A DNA stretch of 64,000 bases from Saccharibacillus soli (GCA_002189105.1 NIOB01000007.1:310001-374000), one strand, 5' to 3'; positions 28,394 through 37,304 are shown, counted from the first letter of the stretch. The notes: generated from the letters alone by a model not told the origin. Made by a program: numbers and translations.

Positions 28394-28449
28394 GCGAGAC
28401 TTCAGTAACCGCCGAACCGTCATTTGCTGAAACAGTCGAACGCGTAAGC
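28373..28449 (+). repeat. 23-bp direct repeat spanning the pgsA 3' end
   Basis: A 23-base unit beginning CTGAAACAGTCGAACG occurs at 28373-28395, where it contains the pgsA stop, and again unchanged at 28427-28449. Start-to-start distance is 54 bases. The flanks also share GACTTC. It looks like a small recent tandem duplication or an mRNA element; no function is evident. Confidence 0.8.
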
Positions 28450-28492
28450 CCGACTTCGTCCCCATTCCCATACGTTTGGAGCGTGATCTATC

Positions 28493-29758
28493 GTGAAAGC
28501 CGAAATTATCGCAGTAGGAACGGAAATTTTGCTGGGCCAGATCGTGAACACGAACGCCCAATACCTGTCTCAGGAGCTGGCGGGTATAGGCATTGATGTT
28601 TATTTTCAGACGGTAGTTGGAGATAATAAAGCTCGGCTCAAGCAGGCGATCGAGCTGGCCAAAAGCCGCGCTGATGTTCTGGTATTCTCGGGCGGCATTG
28701 GGCCTACCCAGGACGATCTAACGAAGGATGCCATCGCCGAAGTGCTGGGCCGCGAGCTGCGCACGGATCGTCCGGCCATGGATAAGATTACGGAATTTTT
28801 TGCAGGTCGCGGCGTTGCCATGACGGACAACAATAAGCGGCAGGCACTGGTGATTGAAGGCTGCACGCCGCTGCCCAACGAAACAGGGTTGGCAGTAGGC
28901 GTAGCGATCAGCGATGAAAACCATCATTACATTGTGCTTCCGGGTCCGCCGAGTGAGCTGAAGCCCATGTTCGAGCAAGAAGCCAAGCCATGGCTGCTGC
29001 ATCAGGTATTGACGGATGAGATGCCGCTGTATTCACGCATTTTGAAGTTTGCAGGTATTGGTGAATCGGCTCTGGAGGACAAGCTGCTGGATCTGATTGA
29101 TGCACAGACTGATCCGACGATCGCGCCTTATGCCAAAGAGGGTGAGGTGGCCATTCGTTTATCCACCAAGGCAGAGAATATCCAACAGGCAAACAGCAAG
29201 CTCACTTCGCTGGAAGTTCAGATTCAGAGTCGTCTGGCGGAGTATATGTACGCAAGCAGCGATGTACCGCTGGAAGAGGCTGTAGTCAAAATGATGGGCG
29301 ATCTGGGATTAACCGTGAGTGCAGCAGAGAGCTGCACCGGGGGTATGGTGATGCAGAGCCTCACGACCGTTCCGGGCAGTGCAGCGATGCTCAGAGGGGG
29401 CATTGTCTGCTACTCCAATGAGATGAAGGAGAAGCTGCTGAACGTCCCTCACGAATACCTGGAAGGGATGGACGCTCCCGGTGCCGTAAGCCCGGAAGTT
29501 GCCCGAGTGCTGGCGGAGCAGATGCGGATGATCGCCGATTCGGACTTTGGCATCTCGGTGACTGGAGTGGCCGGTCCGGGCTTCTCGGAACGCAAACCGG
29601 CAGGGCTCGTCTACATTGCGATTGCCGAACGTAACGGCGAGACAGAGGTGCATGAGCTGCGGATCAAAGGCAATCGTGAGACTATCCGTCGACGCTCCAC
29701 AAAGACGCTGCTCTACCGGTTGTGGCGTCGTCTGGTGCAGGCAGAGAAGCGCGATTAA
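28493..29758 (+). CDS. cinA: CinA-family nicotinamide-nucleotide amidase/ADP-ribose pyrophosphatase
   Basis: A 421-residue protein with an N-terminal MoaB/MoeA-like domain ('AVGTEILLGQIVNTNAQYL', about 5-170, COG1058 pyrophosphatase) and a C-terminal PncC-type nicotinamide mononucleotide deamidase domain ('SAAESCTGGMVMQSL', about 275-420). It recycles NMN, so it belongs functionally with the NAD salvage genes at 39-42 kb. GTG start at 28493. It lies upstream of recA as in competence-linked cinA-recA operons, but a promoter and a terminator separate it from recA here. Confidence 0.92.
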   Translation: MKAEIIAVGTEILLGQIVNTNAQYLSQELAGIGIDVYFQTVVGDNKARLKQAIELAKSRADVLVFSGGIGPTQDDLTKDAIAEVLGRELRTDRPAMDKITEFFAGRGVAMTDNNKRQALVIEGCTPLPNETGLAVGVAISDENHHYIVLPGPPSELKPMFEQEAKPWLLHQVLTDEMPLYSRILKFAGIGESALEDKLLDLIDAQTDPTIAPYAKEGEVAIRLSTKAENIQQANSKLTSLEVQIQSRLAEYMYASSDVPLEEAVVKMMGDLGLTVSAAESCTGGMVMQSLTTVPGSAAMLRGGIVCYSNEMKEKLLNVPHEYLEGMDAPGAVSPEVARVLAEQMRMIADSDFGISVTGVAGPGFSERKPAGLVYIAIAERNGETEVHELRIKGNRETIRRRSTKTLLYRLWRRLVQAEKRD

Positions 29759-29784
29759 TCACCCAATAAAAGGAAGGTTTGCGT

Positions 29785-29813
29785 TTGACCGTGAACCCCG
29801 ATTTTGATATAAT
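29785..29813 (+). promoter_or_regulatory. Strong promoter directly before a terminator
   Basis: TTGACC (29785-29790), 17 bases, TATAAT (29808-29813) with a TG extension at 29805-29806. The predicted start near 29820 lies only a few bases before the terminator hairpin. Confidence 0.75.
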
Positions 29814-29826
29814 AGAACTACGGAAG

Positions 29827-29864
29827 AACCGCGGCGATACCTGAGATTCGCCTGCGGTTTTTTT
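29827..29864 (+). terminator. Intrinsic terminator between cinA and recA
   Basis: AACCGC-GGCGA and TCGCC-T-GCGGTT form a stem with one bulge, followed by seven T residues. It can end cinA transcription and any transcript from the promoter at 29785. Confidence 0.88.
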
Positions 29865-29942
29865 GCGGACTTGGGGGCTTTTTTACTTGATTTCCACTCT
29901 GATAAAGGGGGAAAGGAGGAGTTTCCTGCGTTCAAAAAAATA

Positions 29943-29956
29943 CGAATATATGTTCG
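29943..29956. promoter_or_regulatory. LexA (DinR) SOS box of recA
   Basis: CGAATATATGTTCG matches the Gram-positive SOS box CGAAC-N4-GTTCG at all but one position (T for C). It lies 9 bases before the recA -35. Confidence 0.85.
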
Positions 29957-29965
29957 AGAAAATGC

Positions 29966-29994
29966 TTGGCAAACCCGTCGAAAAGCGTTATGAT
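29966..29994 (+). promoter_or_regulatory. recA promoter
   Basis: TTGGCA (29966-29971), 17-base spacer, TATGAT (29989-29994); the LexA box lies just upstream. Confidence 0.8.
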
Positions 29995-30043
29995 AGATGT
30001 ACGGAATACGAACAATACCAATAAGATAAAGGGTGTGGATATA

Positions 30044-31105
30044 TTGTCAGATCGTCGTGCTGCGCTGGATATGGCGCTTCGCCAAATAGAGAAACAATTC
30101 GGAAAAGGTTCCATTATGAAACTCGGAGAATCGACGCATATGAACGTCGAAGTCGTGCCTAGCGGCTCGATCGCTCTGGACGTTGCGCTGGGTACGGGCG
30201 GCATGCCGCGCGGCCGGATCGTGGAGATCTACGGACCAGAATCTTCGGGTAAGACGACAGTGGCACTGCATGCGGTAGCAGAAGTGCAAAAGGCCGGTGG
30301 CCAAGCTGCTTTCATTGACGCGGAACACGCGCTTGATCCTGCTTATGCCAGCAAACTCGGCGTTAACATCGACGAGCTGCTGCTGTCCCAACCGGATACA
30401 GGCGAACAAGGTCTGGAGATCGCAGAAGCCCTCGTACGCAGTGGTGCGGTCGATATTATCGTCATTGACTCCGTAGCGGCTCTGGTGCCTAAGGCGGAAA
30501 TCGAAGGCGAAATGGGCGACTCTCACGTAGGTCTGCAAGCTCGTCTGATGTCGCAGGCGCTTCGCAAACTGTCGGGTGCGATCAGCAAGTCGAAGACAAT
30601 TGCGATCTTCATCAACCAGTTGCGTGAAAAAGTTGGCGTTATGTTCGGTAACCCGGAAACAACTCCGGGTGGACGTGCCCTCAAGTTCTACTCGACTGTA
30701 CGTCTGGACGTTCGCCGGATCGAATCCATTAAGATGGGTAACGATGTGGTAGGTAACCGTACACGTATCAAGGTCGTGAAGAACAAAGTAGCGCCTCCGT
30801 TCAAACAAGCTGAAGTGGATATTATGTATGGTGAAGGCATCTCCAAAGAAGGCAGCCTGATCGATATGGGTACAGACATGGACATCGTCGATAAGAGCGG
30901 TGCATGGTACTCTTATGCGGGCGAGCGTCTGGGTCAAGGTCGTGAGAACGCCAAGCAGTTCCTCAAGGAACACAAAGACATTTCGTTCGCTATCGAGTCG
31001 AAGATTCGTGAGGCGAGCAACCTGGTAACGGCTGTTCCGGTTCCAAGTGAAGCCGATAAGAAGGCAGAAGAACTCGAAGAACAAGAACTGCTGGAACTCG
31101 AATAG
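30044..31105 (+). CDS. recA: Recombinase RecA
   Basis: Catalyses strand exchange and triggers LexA self-cleavage. The 353-residue product starts at TTG 30044, giving [20 protein letters not shown]; the frame is open from 29966 but that stretch overlaps the promoter. Walker A is 'GPESSGKTT' (about 65-73), L1/L2 loops and '[21 protein letters not shown]' follow, and the C-terminus is acidic (about 335-353). A LexA box precedes it, and a terminator at 31138 separates it from recX. Confidence 0.97.
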   Translation: MSDRRAALDMALRQIEKQFGKGSIMKLGESTHMNVEVVPSGSIALDVALGTGGMPRGRIVEIYGPESSGKTTVALHAVAEVQKAGGQAAFIDAEHALDPAYASKLGVNIDELLLSQPDTGEQGLEIAEALVRSGAVDIIVIDSVAALVPKAEIEGEMGDSHVGLQARLMSQALRKLSGAISKSKTIAIFINQLREKVGVMFGNPETTPGGRALKFYSTVRLDVRRIESIKMGNDVVGNRTRIKVVKNKVAPPFKQAEVDIMYGEGISKEGSLIDMGTDMDIVDKSGAWYSYAGERLGQGRENAKQFLKEHKDISFAIESKIREASNLVTAVPVPSEADKKAEELEEQELLELE

Positions 31106-31137
31106 GAATGAGCGGCTAGAGCCGCTTGAATATGTCG

Positions 31138-31172
31138 AAAAGCCTCGGCCTTTATAAGGTCGGGGCTTTTTG
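31138..31172 (+). terminator. Intrinsic terminator after recA
   Basis: AAAAGCCTCGGCCTT-TATA-AAGGTCGGGGCTTTTT, a long stem with T-run. A smaller hairpin, AGCGGCTAGAGCCGCT, precedes it at 31110-31126. Confidence 0.92.
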
Positions 31173-31261
31173 TTTACAACGTTCTCTCTATACATTTGTC
31201 TATTTCATATTCTGATTCAAAAGATCCCCCAAAATATTTCAGCGGAAAGAAGGAGAATTGG

Positions 31262-32062
31262 ATGCCTTTCGGAAAAAACAGATTTGGCAGTTACTCAAAA
31301 GGCGGTCGCAAAGGCTCCAAACGCGAGGAAGCAAACCATGAAAGCCAGGAACATGAACCTGAGGAAAAATTGGCTCACCTTCATGACTTCCCGGAAGAGG
31401 AGCCGCAGGAGGTCACATTGGTTGAGCTGCTGAGACGTCCTCGCAACTGCTACCGCATTTATTTTGGTCCTCATTACGTAACCGTACACGAATCCACGAT
31501 GATTCGTTATGGGATGACCAAAGGAAGCTTTTTTAGCAAAGAAAACGTATTTGAGATCATTCGTGATAACGAGCGGCAGATCGCGTATGCCCAGGCGCTG
31601 AACTACTTGAGTTTTCAGGCCCGAACTTCAGGAGAAATCGAAAAAAAGCTGCTTGAAAAAGAAATCGATCCGGAAGCGGCAGCCGAGACTGTTCGGCGTC
31701 TGGAAGAGGAGCGGCTGATTGATGATGCTTCCTATGCTCAGGAATGGGCCAAGCAGCGCGTAACCGGGCGCAAAAAAGGCAAAGTGCTGGTTAAGCAGGA
31801 GCTTCGGCGGAAAGGCATTGACCAGGAGTTGATTGAAGAAGCCTTGGATGCGCTGGGTGATGAAGACGAACTGAACAGTGCCGTAGAACTCGCAGCCAAA
31901 AAGTGGCGTACGACCAAAGGCGAACTATGGGAGCGCAAGCGAAAGACAGCGGCTTTTCTCATGCGCCGAGGCTTCTCCAGCGACATCGCTCGGAAGGCCC
32001 TGGATCGGGTGCTCCAGCAAGAAGGAGAAGACGCGGAAGGCCTCGGAAACGAATTTGATTGA
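31262..32062 (+). CDS. recX: Regulatory protein RecX
   Basis: Modulates RecA filament growth. The 266-residue protein matches the long Bacillus form: a basic/acidic N-terminal extension (about 1-50), then three-helix RecX repeats, seen in 'ALNYLSFQARTSGEIEKKLLEKEI' and 'LIDDASYAQEWAKQRV'. ATG 31262 follows AAAGAAGGAG; the open frame from 31196 is not supported by a ribosome binding site. It sits between recA and rny, the usual Paenibacillus arrangement. Confidence 0.88.
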   Translation: MPFGKNRFGSYSKGGRKGSKREEANHESQEHEPEEKLAHLHDFPEEEPQEVTLVELLRRPRNCYRIYFGPHYVTVHESTMIRYGMTKGSFFSKENVFEIIRDNERQIAYAQALNYLSFQARTSGEIEKKLLEKEIDPEAAAETVRRLEEERLIDDASYAQEWAKQRVTGRKKGKVLVKQELRRKGIDQELIEEALDALGDEDELNSAVELAAKKWRTTKGELWERKRKTAAFLMRRGFSSDIARKALDRVLQQEGEDAEGLGNEFD

Positions 32063-32099
32063 AGGCTCATCAAACGTTTCGAGCAAATCTGGCAATAGC

Positions 32100-32129
32100 T
32101 TGACAATAACTTTTGACCAAGACTACAAT
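32100..32129 (+). promoter_or_regulatory. Promoter of rny
   Basis: Perfect TTGACA (32100-32105), 18-base spacer, TACAAT (32124-32129). Predicts a leader of about 240 bases before rny. Confidence 0.8.
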
Positions 32130-32374
32130 AAATGAGGAGCATCAGCGGTTCAACTCGCCTTTTTCCTTCCAAAAATGAGTGAGCACGCGCTGTGTTCTGC
32201 CTAATCGACTCTATCCCGCTTGTATAAGCCGGGCTTGGCAGATGGTGATGGCTGCCATCTTGCCTTATGGGAACGGTCTCGGACCGTGCCAGGAATGGAC
32301 GAATGAGGGTATGAAAACCAAATGGCTTTATCCCGAGGAATACCTTGGAGGAATCAACGAGGAGGTGAGCAGAA
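32130..32374 (+). promoter_or_regulatory. Long 5' leader of rny
   Basis: About 240 non-coding bases with several short stems: CCCGCTTGTATAAGCCGGG near 32215-32233, GATGGTGATGGCTGCCATC near 32240-32258, and ACGGTC-TC-GGACCGT near 32274-32288. No T-run follows any of them. An open frame here (32179-32466) has no ribosome binding site and is not annotated. Confidence 0.4.
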
Positions 32375-33919
32375 ATGGAAAGTTTCTGGGTCGCGGTTCT
32401 CGTTGGAGTCGTAGCCTTATTCTTAGGGTTCGTGGTCGGATATTTTATTCGCAAATCTCTTGCTGAAGCTAAGATTTCCAGTGCCGAACAAGCCGCTGAA
32501 CAGATCGTTCAAAATGCGAAAAAAGACGCGGAGGCACTGAAAAAAGAAACGGTTCTGGAAGCGAAGGACGAAGTCCACCGCATTCGGACTGAAGCTGAAA
32601 AAGACATTCGTGAACGTCGGAATGAAAATCAACGACTAGAGAGACGATTGTTGCAGAAAGAAGAGTCGCTGGATAAAAAATTGGAATCGCTCGAACGTAA
32701 AGAAGAGCAGGTGGCGAACAAAGAGAAACGCATTGAAGAAACCAAACAGCAGATCGAAAGAACACTTGCCCAGCAGTTGGCTGAGTTGGAACGCATCTCC
32801 AACCTCACCACTGACGATGCAAGAACCATTATCCTGAGCAGTGTGGAGCAGGAGACGCGCCACGAAGCCGCTCAGATGATGAAAGACATCGAGACGCAAG
32901 CCAAGGAAGAAGCGGATCGCAAAGCCCGGGAGATCATTTCGCTCTCGATCCAGCGCTGCGCCGCCGATCACGTGGCCGAAACGACGGTGTCCGTCGTGAC
33001 GCTGCCTAACGAAGAAATGAAGGGCCGCATTATCGGCCGCGAAGGACGAAACATCCGTGCATTGGAGACGCTCACAGGTATCGATCTGATTATCGACGAT
33101 ACGCCGGAAGCGGTCATCCTGTCGGGCTTCGATCCGATTCGCCGCGAGATTGCGCGTACTGCTCTGGAGAAGCTCGTTGCCGATGGACGAATTCACCCGG
33201 CGCGAATCGAAGAGATGGTCGAGAAGTCGCGCAAAGAAGTGGACGAACGAATTCGGGAATACGGCGAACAGGCAACGTTCGAGGTTGGCGCACATGGCCT
33301 GCATCCGGATCTGATTAAGATTCTGGGACGTCTGCGCTTCCGTACAAGCTACGGTCAGAACGTGCTCAAGCACTCGATGGAAGTGGCCTATCTCGCGGGT
33401 CTGATGGCTGGCGAATTGGGACAAGATGTGACCCTGGCGAGAAGAGCAGGTCTCCTGCACGACATCGGCAAGGCACTCGACCACGAAGTGGAAGGTTCGC
33501 ACGTTGAAATCGGCGTTGAACTGGCCAAGAAGTACAAAGAACATCCGGTTGTTATCAACAGCATTGCCTCTCACCACGGCGATACCGAAGCTACTTCGAT
33601 TATCGCTATGCTGGTTGGAGCAGCAGATGCGCTGTCGGCAGCAAGACCGGGAGCACGCCGCGAGACGCTGGAGACCTACATTCGCAGACTCGAAAAGCTG
33701 GAAGAGATTTCCGAGTCGTTTGAAGGCGTTGAAAAGTCTTTCGCTATCCAGGCGGGCCGCGAGGTTCGGGTTATGGTACAGCCAGATCGAATCGGCGACA
33801 CCGAGAGCTTCAAGCTGGCACGTGACATTACGAAGAAGATCGAAAGCGAACTTGATTATCCGGGACATATCAAAGTCACCGTCATCCGCGAGACGCGGGC
33901 GGTCGAATACGCGAAGTAA
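32375..33919 (+). CDS. rny: Ribonuclease Y
   Basis: Membrane-anchored endoribonuclease that starts mRNA decay in Firmicutes. The 514-residue protein has one N-terminal membrane helix (about 5-25) and a long charged coiled coil (about 30-190). A KH domain follows ('[16 protein letters not shown]', about 211-226), then an HD domain with '[15 protein letters not shown]' (about 362-376). It partners with RicA (37433) in the Y-complex. AGGAGGTGAGC precedes the ATG. Confidence 0.97.
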   Translation: MESFWVAVLVGVVALFLGFVVGYFIRKSLAEAKISSAEQAAEQIVQNAKKDAEALKKETVLEAKDEVHRIRTEAEKDIRERRNENQRLERRLLQKEESLDKKLESLERKEEQVANKEKRIEETKQQIERTLAQQLAELERISNLTTDDARTIILSSVEQETRHEAAQMMKDIETQAKEEADRKAREIISLSIQRCAADHVAETTVSVVTLPNEEMKGRIIGREGRNIRALETLTGIDLIIDDTPEAVILSGFDPIRREIARTALEKLVADGRIHPARIEEMVEKSRKEVDERIREYGEQATFEVGAHGLHPDLIKILGRLRFRTSYGQNVLKHSMEVAYLAGLMAGELGQDVTLARRAGLLHDIGKALDHEVEGSHVEIGVELAKKYKEHPVVINSIASHHGDTEATSIIAMLVGAADALSAARPGARRETLETYIRRLEKLEEISESFEGVEKSFAIQAGREVRVMVQPDRIGDTESFKLARDITKKIESELDYPGHIKVTVIRETRAVEYAK

Positions 33920-33989
33920 GACAATGGCTGAAGGTGGCTTTCGGGCCAGAGCCTTTACCACGCGATTCGTTCGGATACCGAGACAGTAG

Positions 33990-34035
33990 AGAAACGGCTG
34001 CTTTTCCTTCACGGGACGGAGCAGCCGTTTCTTCT
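33990..34035 (+). terminator. Terminator-like hairpin after rny
   Basis: GAAACGGCTGCT and AGCAGCCGTTTC form a perfect 12-bp stem followed by the weak T-run TTCTTG. Confidence 0.7.
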
Positions 34036-34060
34036 TGCTTATATAGAAGGGGAGACATTC

Positions 34061-34858
34061 ATGAAAGTGATTTTTATTGGTGACATCGTAGGCAGCCCGG
34101 GTCGCAAAGCGGTTAAGGAAAATTTGCCTTACCTCAAGTCCAAGTACAATCCACATATCATTATTGCCAATGCGGAAAATGCGGCTTCTGGACGCGGCAT
34201 CACTCACTCCATTGCCAGACAGCTGTTTGAGCAGGGCGTACATGGGATCACGATGGGCAATCATACGTGGGATAATAAAGAAATCTTCGAATTTATTGAC
34301 GATGAACCCCGGATGATCCGTCCAGCTAACTTCCCACCAGGAACGCCCGGGCGTGGATATACGGTCATTAAGGCAGGCGGCAAGGAGCTGGCGATTGTGA
34401 ATTTGCAGGGGCGCACCTTCCTGCCGGCGATCGATTGTCCCTTCCGCGCGGCAGACGAGATTGTGGATGAGCTGCGCCGCACGCACAAATGCATTCTGGT
34501 CGATTTTCATGCGGAGGCTACCTCCGAGAAGATTGCGATGGGTTGGCATCTGGACGGTCGTGCTTCGCTTGTTGTGGGGACGCATACCCATGTACAGAGC
34601 AATGATGATCGTATTCTTCCGGGTGGCACGGCTTACCTGACCGATGCCGGTATGGTAGGGCCGCGAGATGGGATTCTTGGAATGCAGCAGGAAGGCGTAT
34701 TGTACCGCTTCAAGACCCAGCTGCCTTCGCGCTTTAACGTTGATGAAGATGGCAAATGGCACTTCCACGGCGTATACGTCGATATTGATGAAGATACCGG
34801 ACACGCGCGCAAGATCGAGAAAATCCGCTTGATGGAAGACGAATGGAGAATGGAGTAA
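34061..34858 (+). CDS. ymdB: YmdB-family metallophosphoesterase
   Basis: A 265-residue calcineurin-like phosphoesterase (TIGR00282). In B. subtilis YmdB is a dinuclear-metal phosphodiesterase needed for the biofilm/motility switch. Metal ligands visible are 'FIGDIVGSPGRKA' (Asp8), 'NAENAASGRG', 'MGNHTWDNKE' (Asn/His), and 'DFHAEATSEK' plus 'GTHTHVQSND'. Position between rny and spoVS is conserved. AGAAGGGGAGA precedes the ATG. Confidence 0.93.
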   Translation: MKVIFIGDIVGSPGRKAVKENLPYLKSKYNPHIIIANAENAASGRGITHSIARQLFEQGVHGITMGNHTWDNKEIFEFIDDEPRMIRPANFPPGTPGRGYTVIKAGGKELAIVNLQGRTFLPAIDCPFRAADEIVDELRRTHKCILVDFHAEATSEKIAMGWHLDGRASLVVGTHTHVQSNDDRILPGGTAYLTDAGMVGPRDGILGMQQEGVLYRFKTQLPSRFNVDEDGKWHFHGVYVDIDEDTGHARKIEKIRLMEDEWRME

Positions 34859-34884
34859 ACTTTTAACGGGCTGCCTCAAAAAAA

Positions 34885-34913
34885 GAAGGATTTTAGGGAA
34901 GTGCCGCGAATAC
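34885..34913 (+). promoter_or_regulatory. Possible sigma-H promoter of spoVS
   Basis: GAAGGATTT (34885-34893) fits the sigma-H -35 RnAGGAwWW. GAAT at 34908-34911 fits the -10 core RnnGAATww at 11 bases spacing with mismatches on its edges. B. subtilis spoVS is a sigma-H gene, which supports the reading. Confidence 0.45.
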
Positions 34914-35002
34914 TATGTCAAGCAGTTATGCACTAGTCGCTGTTTCGCCAACACTATGCCGTACTACTGTTAATCACTTCTTCCCAGAGGAGGTACCTGC
35001 TC

Positions 35003-35263
35003 ATGGATGTATTAAAAGTTTCTGCCAAGTCCAATCCCAATTCTGTTGCCGGTGCGCTTGCAGGCGTACTGCGCGAGCAAGGAGCCGCCGAACTACAGGC
35101 GATTGGTGCGGGAGCGCTCAACCAAGCGGTCAAGGCAGTAGCCATCGCCCGAGGATTCGTGGCGCCGGGAGGGGTCGATCTCGTTTGTATTCCGGCCTTT
35201 ACGGATGTCGTTATCGATGGCGAAGAGCGAACGGCGATTAAGTTGATTGTAGAACCCAGATAG
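35003..35263 (+). CDS. spoVS: Stage V sporulation protein S
   Basis: An 86-residue Alba-fold protein, highly conserved. 'VSAKSNPNSVAGALAGVLRE' and 'GAGALNQAVKAVAIARGFVAP' are near-invariant in the family. SpoVS affects sporulation and septum formation in B. subtilis, but homologues occur in non-sporulating bacteria. GAGGAGGTACC precedes the ATG. It lies after rny-ymdB as in Bacillus. Confidence 0.96.
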   Translation: MDVLKVSAKSNPNSVAGALAGVLREQGAAELQAIGAGALNQAVKAVAIARGFVAPGGVDLVCIPAFTDVVIDGEERTAIKLIVEPR

Positions 35264-35290
35264 TTTGCGGGTAAAGATGCGAATTTAGCG

Positions 35291-35334
35291 AAAGGGAGGC
35301 TTTGCACCGAAAGGGGCAGAACCTCTCTTTTTTG
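35291..35334 (+). terminator. Intrinsic terminator after spoVS
   Basis: AAAGGGAGG with GC and CCTCTCTTT arms, interrupted in the middle, followed by TTTTTT. Confidence 0.7.
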
Positions 35335-35418
35335 CGTCGATAGCGTTTTTTGCTCCAGACTCGCGTGGCAATCCTATGACTCCTTGCTGAACGCCTTTTT
35401 CTTTTGAGGAAGAAGGTG

Positions 35419-35424
35419 TATAAT
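35419..35424 (+). promoter_or_regulatory. -10 element upstream of pduL
   Basis: TATAAT at 35419-35424; the -35 position holds only T-rich sequence. A TTGACA at 35451-35456 has no matching -10. The leader would be about 80 bases. Confidence 0.4.
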
Positions 35425-35504
35425 GAAAGTTGCGCGAGTATTTTCAATACTTGACATCGAACGAAATGTAATCAGATAGAGAAAAGAAGAGGAGTGACTC
35501 GCAA

Positions 35505-36077
35505 ATGAGTAAAATCGTACCTGTCGGCGTGTCCGCACGTCACATCCATCTCTCGCAACAAGACGTAGAAACATTGTTTGGACAAGGATACCAACTGACC
35601 GAGATGAAACCTCTGTCGCAGCCTGGACAATTTGCCGCTAACGAAACGGTTGAAGTGGTCGGTTCCAAAGGTTCGTTCCCTAAAGTTCGTATTCTGGGCC
35701 CTGCACGTGCAGCCACCCAACTGGAGATTTCCCAAACCGATTCGTTCGCCCTGGGCGTCAAAGCTCCGGTTCGTGAATCGGGCAACATCGAAGGAACTCC
35801 GGGCATCACGATTAAAGGTCCTGCTGGCGAAGTGACGATTGAAGAAGGCGTGATCGTGGCAGCTCGTCACATCCACTTCCACACTTCCGATGCAGAAAAG
35901 TGGAACATTCAAGACAAACAAATGCTGAAAGTTCGTTTCGGCGGCGCACGCGGTGTTGTTTTTGAAAATGTCGTAGCTCGCGTATCCGACTCGTTCGCTC
36001 TGGACATGCACATTGATACCGATGAAGCAAACGCTGTGCTGGCGAAGACTGGCGACACGGCTGAAATCATCGACTAA
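35505..36077 (+). CDS. pduL: Phosphate propanoyltransferase PduL
   Basis: Transfers acyl groups between CoA and phosphate (propanoyl- or acetyl-phosphate), structurally unrelated to Pta. The 190-residue protein has two tandem beta-barrel domains each with a zinc-binding His motif: 'VSARHIHLSQQ' (about 9-19) and 'VAARHIHFHTS' (about 118-128). No microcompartment shell or other pdu/eut genes are near, and no encapsulation peptide is visible at the N-terminus. It is probably a stand-alone cytosolic phosphotransacylase. AGAGGAGTGAC precedes the ATG. Confidence 0.93.
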   Translation: MSKIVPVGVSARHIHLSQQDVETLFGQGYQLTEMKPLSQPGQFAANETVEVVGSKGSFPKVRILGPARAATQLEISQTDSFALGVKAPVRESGNIEGTPGITIKGPAGEVTIEEGVIVAARHIHFHTSDAEKWNIQDKQMLKVRFGGARGVVFENVVARVSDSFALDMHIDTDEANAVLAKTGDTAEIID

Positions 36078-36094
36078 TTGTACGGAATATATTA

Positions 36095-36128
36095 AAACGG
36101 GATCTTCCTCTGGGGAAGATCCCGTTTT
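36095..36128. terminator. Bidirectional terminator between convergent genes
   Basis: AAAACGGGATCTTCC and GGAAGATCCCGTTTT form a perfect inverted repeat with A-run and T-run. It serves pduL (plus) and the transglutaminase-fold gene (minus). Confidence 0.92.
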
Positions 36129-36153
36129 GCTGTCTAGGGGCGGAGCAAGAAGC

Positions 36154-37224
36154 TTAATACACAAACGTAAATTGCACGGTGGCAATGCCATTATCCGCAA
36201 TCTGGTAGCCGTACTGGTATTGCTGTACAGAAGTGCCTGAGAGTGAATTCAACACTTGTTCGATGAGCGAATCCGGCTGAGACGAACCGAAATCGTGCGT
36301 TAGAGTTAGAGTTGTTTTTTTGCTGTTCACAGCGCTCAACACTTTCTTTTGCAGCGTCATCTTCGTTGAGGTGATTTCTCCGCCAATGGCATTGAGCAGG
36401 CTGCGTGATGCGGCATTGGATGCGGATTTCTGAACCAATTGGGCACGATAGTCGGTCGCTGCCGCCGGGTAGTCTTTCTGTTTCCAGGTGTGGTCGCGGG
36501 CCAGCAGCTTGTCGGTCACCATATAATAACCGTAGGAGACTTCGCCTTTGCGATCTGGAGTGGGATCATCCCAGGTCAGATCGATATTGTACCAGTTTCC
36601 GTTTAGCTTGACTTTGTTCCAGACATGAAGGTCTCCACCTGCATAGCCTTCTACGATTTTGGTTTCAATACCGGCCAGATTCAGCATGCGGTAGCCGAGC
36701 AGCGCATAACCCTGGCAAACCGTTGTACCTTCGGTCAGGCCATCGTATGCGGAGTAGCGGGTCAGTGATTCATCGTAAGCAAATTTTGCGACGATATAAT
36801 CATGGATCGCCTTGATCTTGTCTTCTGACGTCATTCCGGGCTTTATGATGCTCTTGAGCGTGGCCTTAACCTGTGCAGTTACGTAATCGGCCTGCTGCTT
36901 GTTCTCCAGATAGCTGGCCGAGAAGGTGACTGTGGCTTGATTACCGCTTGTTTCGGTGCTCATCTCGAATTGATCGACCGTATAACGCGCATAAGGTTCA
37001 GCCTTCGTAATGGCACTGTCAATGAGTGACAGAACCCGTTCCGCTTGGCTGCTGCTCATCTGGAGCGTGAAAGAGGTCTTTTTTTGCTCCAGTGCACGGG
37101 TGATGTTGGTGATGACCGAGGTGTCGGATGAGGCAGCAAGCACAGTGTGTGGAGCGATTGGCAAGACAACCGATGCAGCCAGCAGATAAGCGGCAAGGCT
37201 GAAGGCAATGCGTTTTTTCTTCAA
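36154..37224 (-). CDS. Secreted transglutaminase-like (TGc) protein
   Basis: A 356-residue exported protein. TTG at 37224 is chosen because AAGGAGGAACT lies just upstream and gives a clean signal peptide (KKKR, hydrophobic core, AAYLLAASVV...VLAAS, cleavage near 31). A transglutaminase-like fold follows with Cys in 'EGTTVCQGYAL', His in 'GGDLHVWNKV' and Asp in 'WYNIDLTWDDP', about residues 165-225. This is the papain-type triad of cyk3-like proteins. It probably acts in the cell wall or as a protease/cross-linker; the substrate is unknown. It is flanked by convergent pduL and divergent ricA. Confidence 0.85.
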   Translation of the reverse strand: MKKKRIAFSLAAYLLAASVVLPIAPHTVLAASSDTSVITNITRALEQKKTSFTLQMSSSQAERVLSLIDSAITKAEPYARYTVDQFEMSTETSGNQATVTFSASYLENKQQADYVTAQVKATLKSIIKPGMTSEDKIKAIHDYIVAKFAYDESLTRYSAYDGLTEGTTVCQGYALLGYRMLNLAGIETKIVEGYAGGDLHVWNKVKLNGNWYNIDLTWDDPTPDRKGEVSYGYYMVTDKLLARDHTWKQKDYPAAATDYRAQLVQKSASNAASRSLLNAIGGEITSTKMTLQKKVLSAVNSKKTTLTLTHDFGSSQPDSLIEQVLNSLSGTSVQQYQYGYQIADNGIATVQFTFVY

Positions 37225-37304
37225 AAATAGTTCCTCCTTGAGATGGGCGTGCCCGTTTACTCTCTCAGTATACCGCAGAACGAATGGAATGAAGGTGATC
37301 GGTA

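Noticed and set aside
32179-32466. 95-codon plus-strand ORF in the rny leader
   Set aside because: It runs into rny in another frame, lacks a ribosome binding site and is not protein-like.
35451-35479. Second pduL promoter at TTGACA 35451-35456
   Set aside because: No acceptable -10 hexamer is found 15-19 bases downstream.
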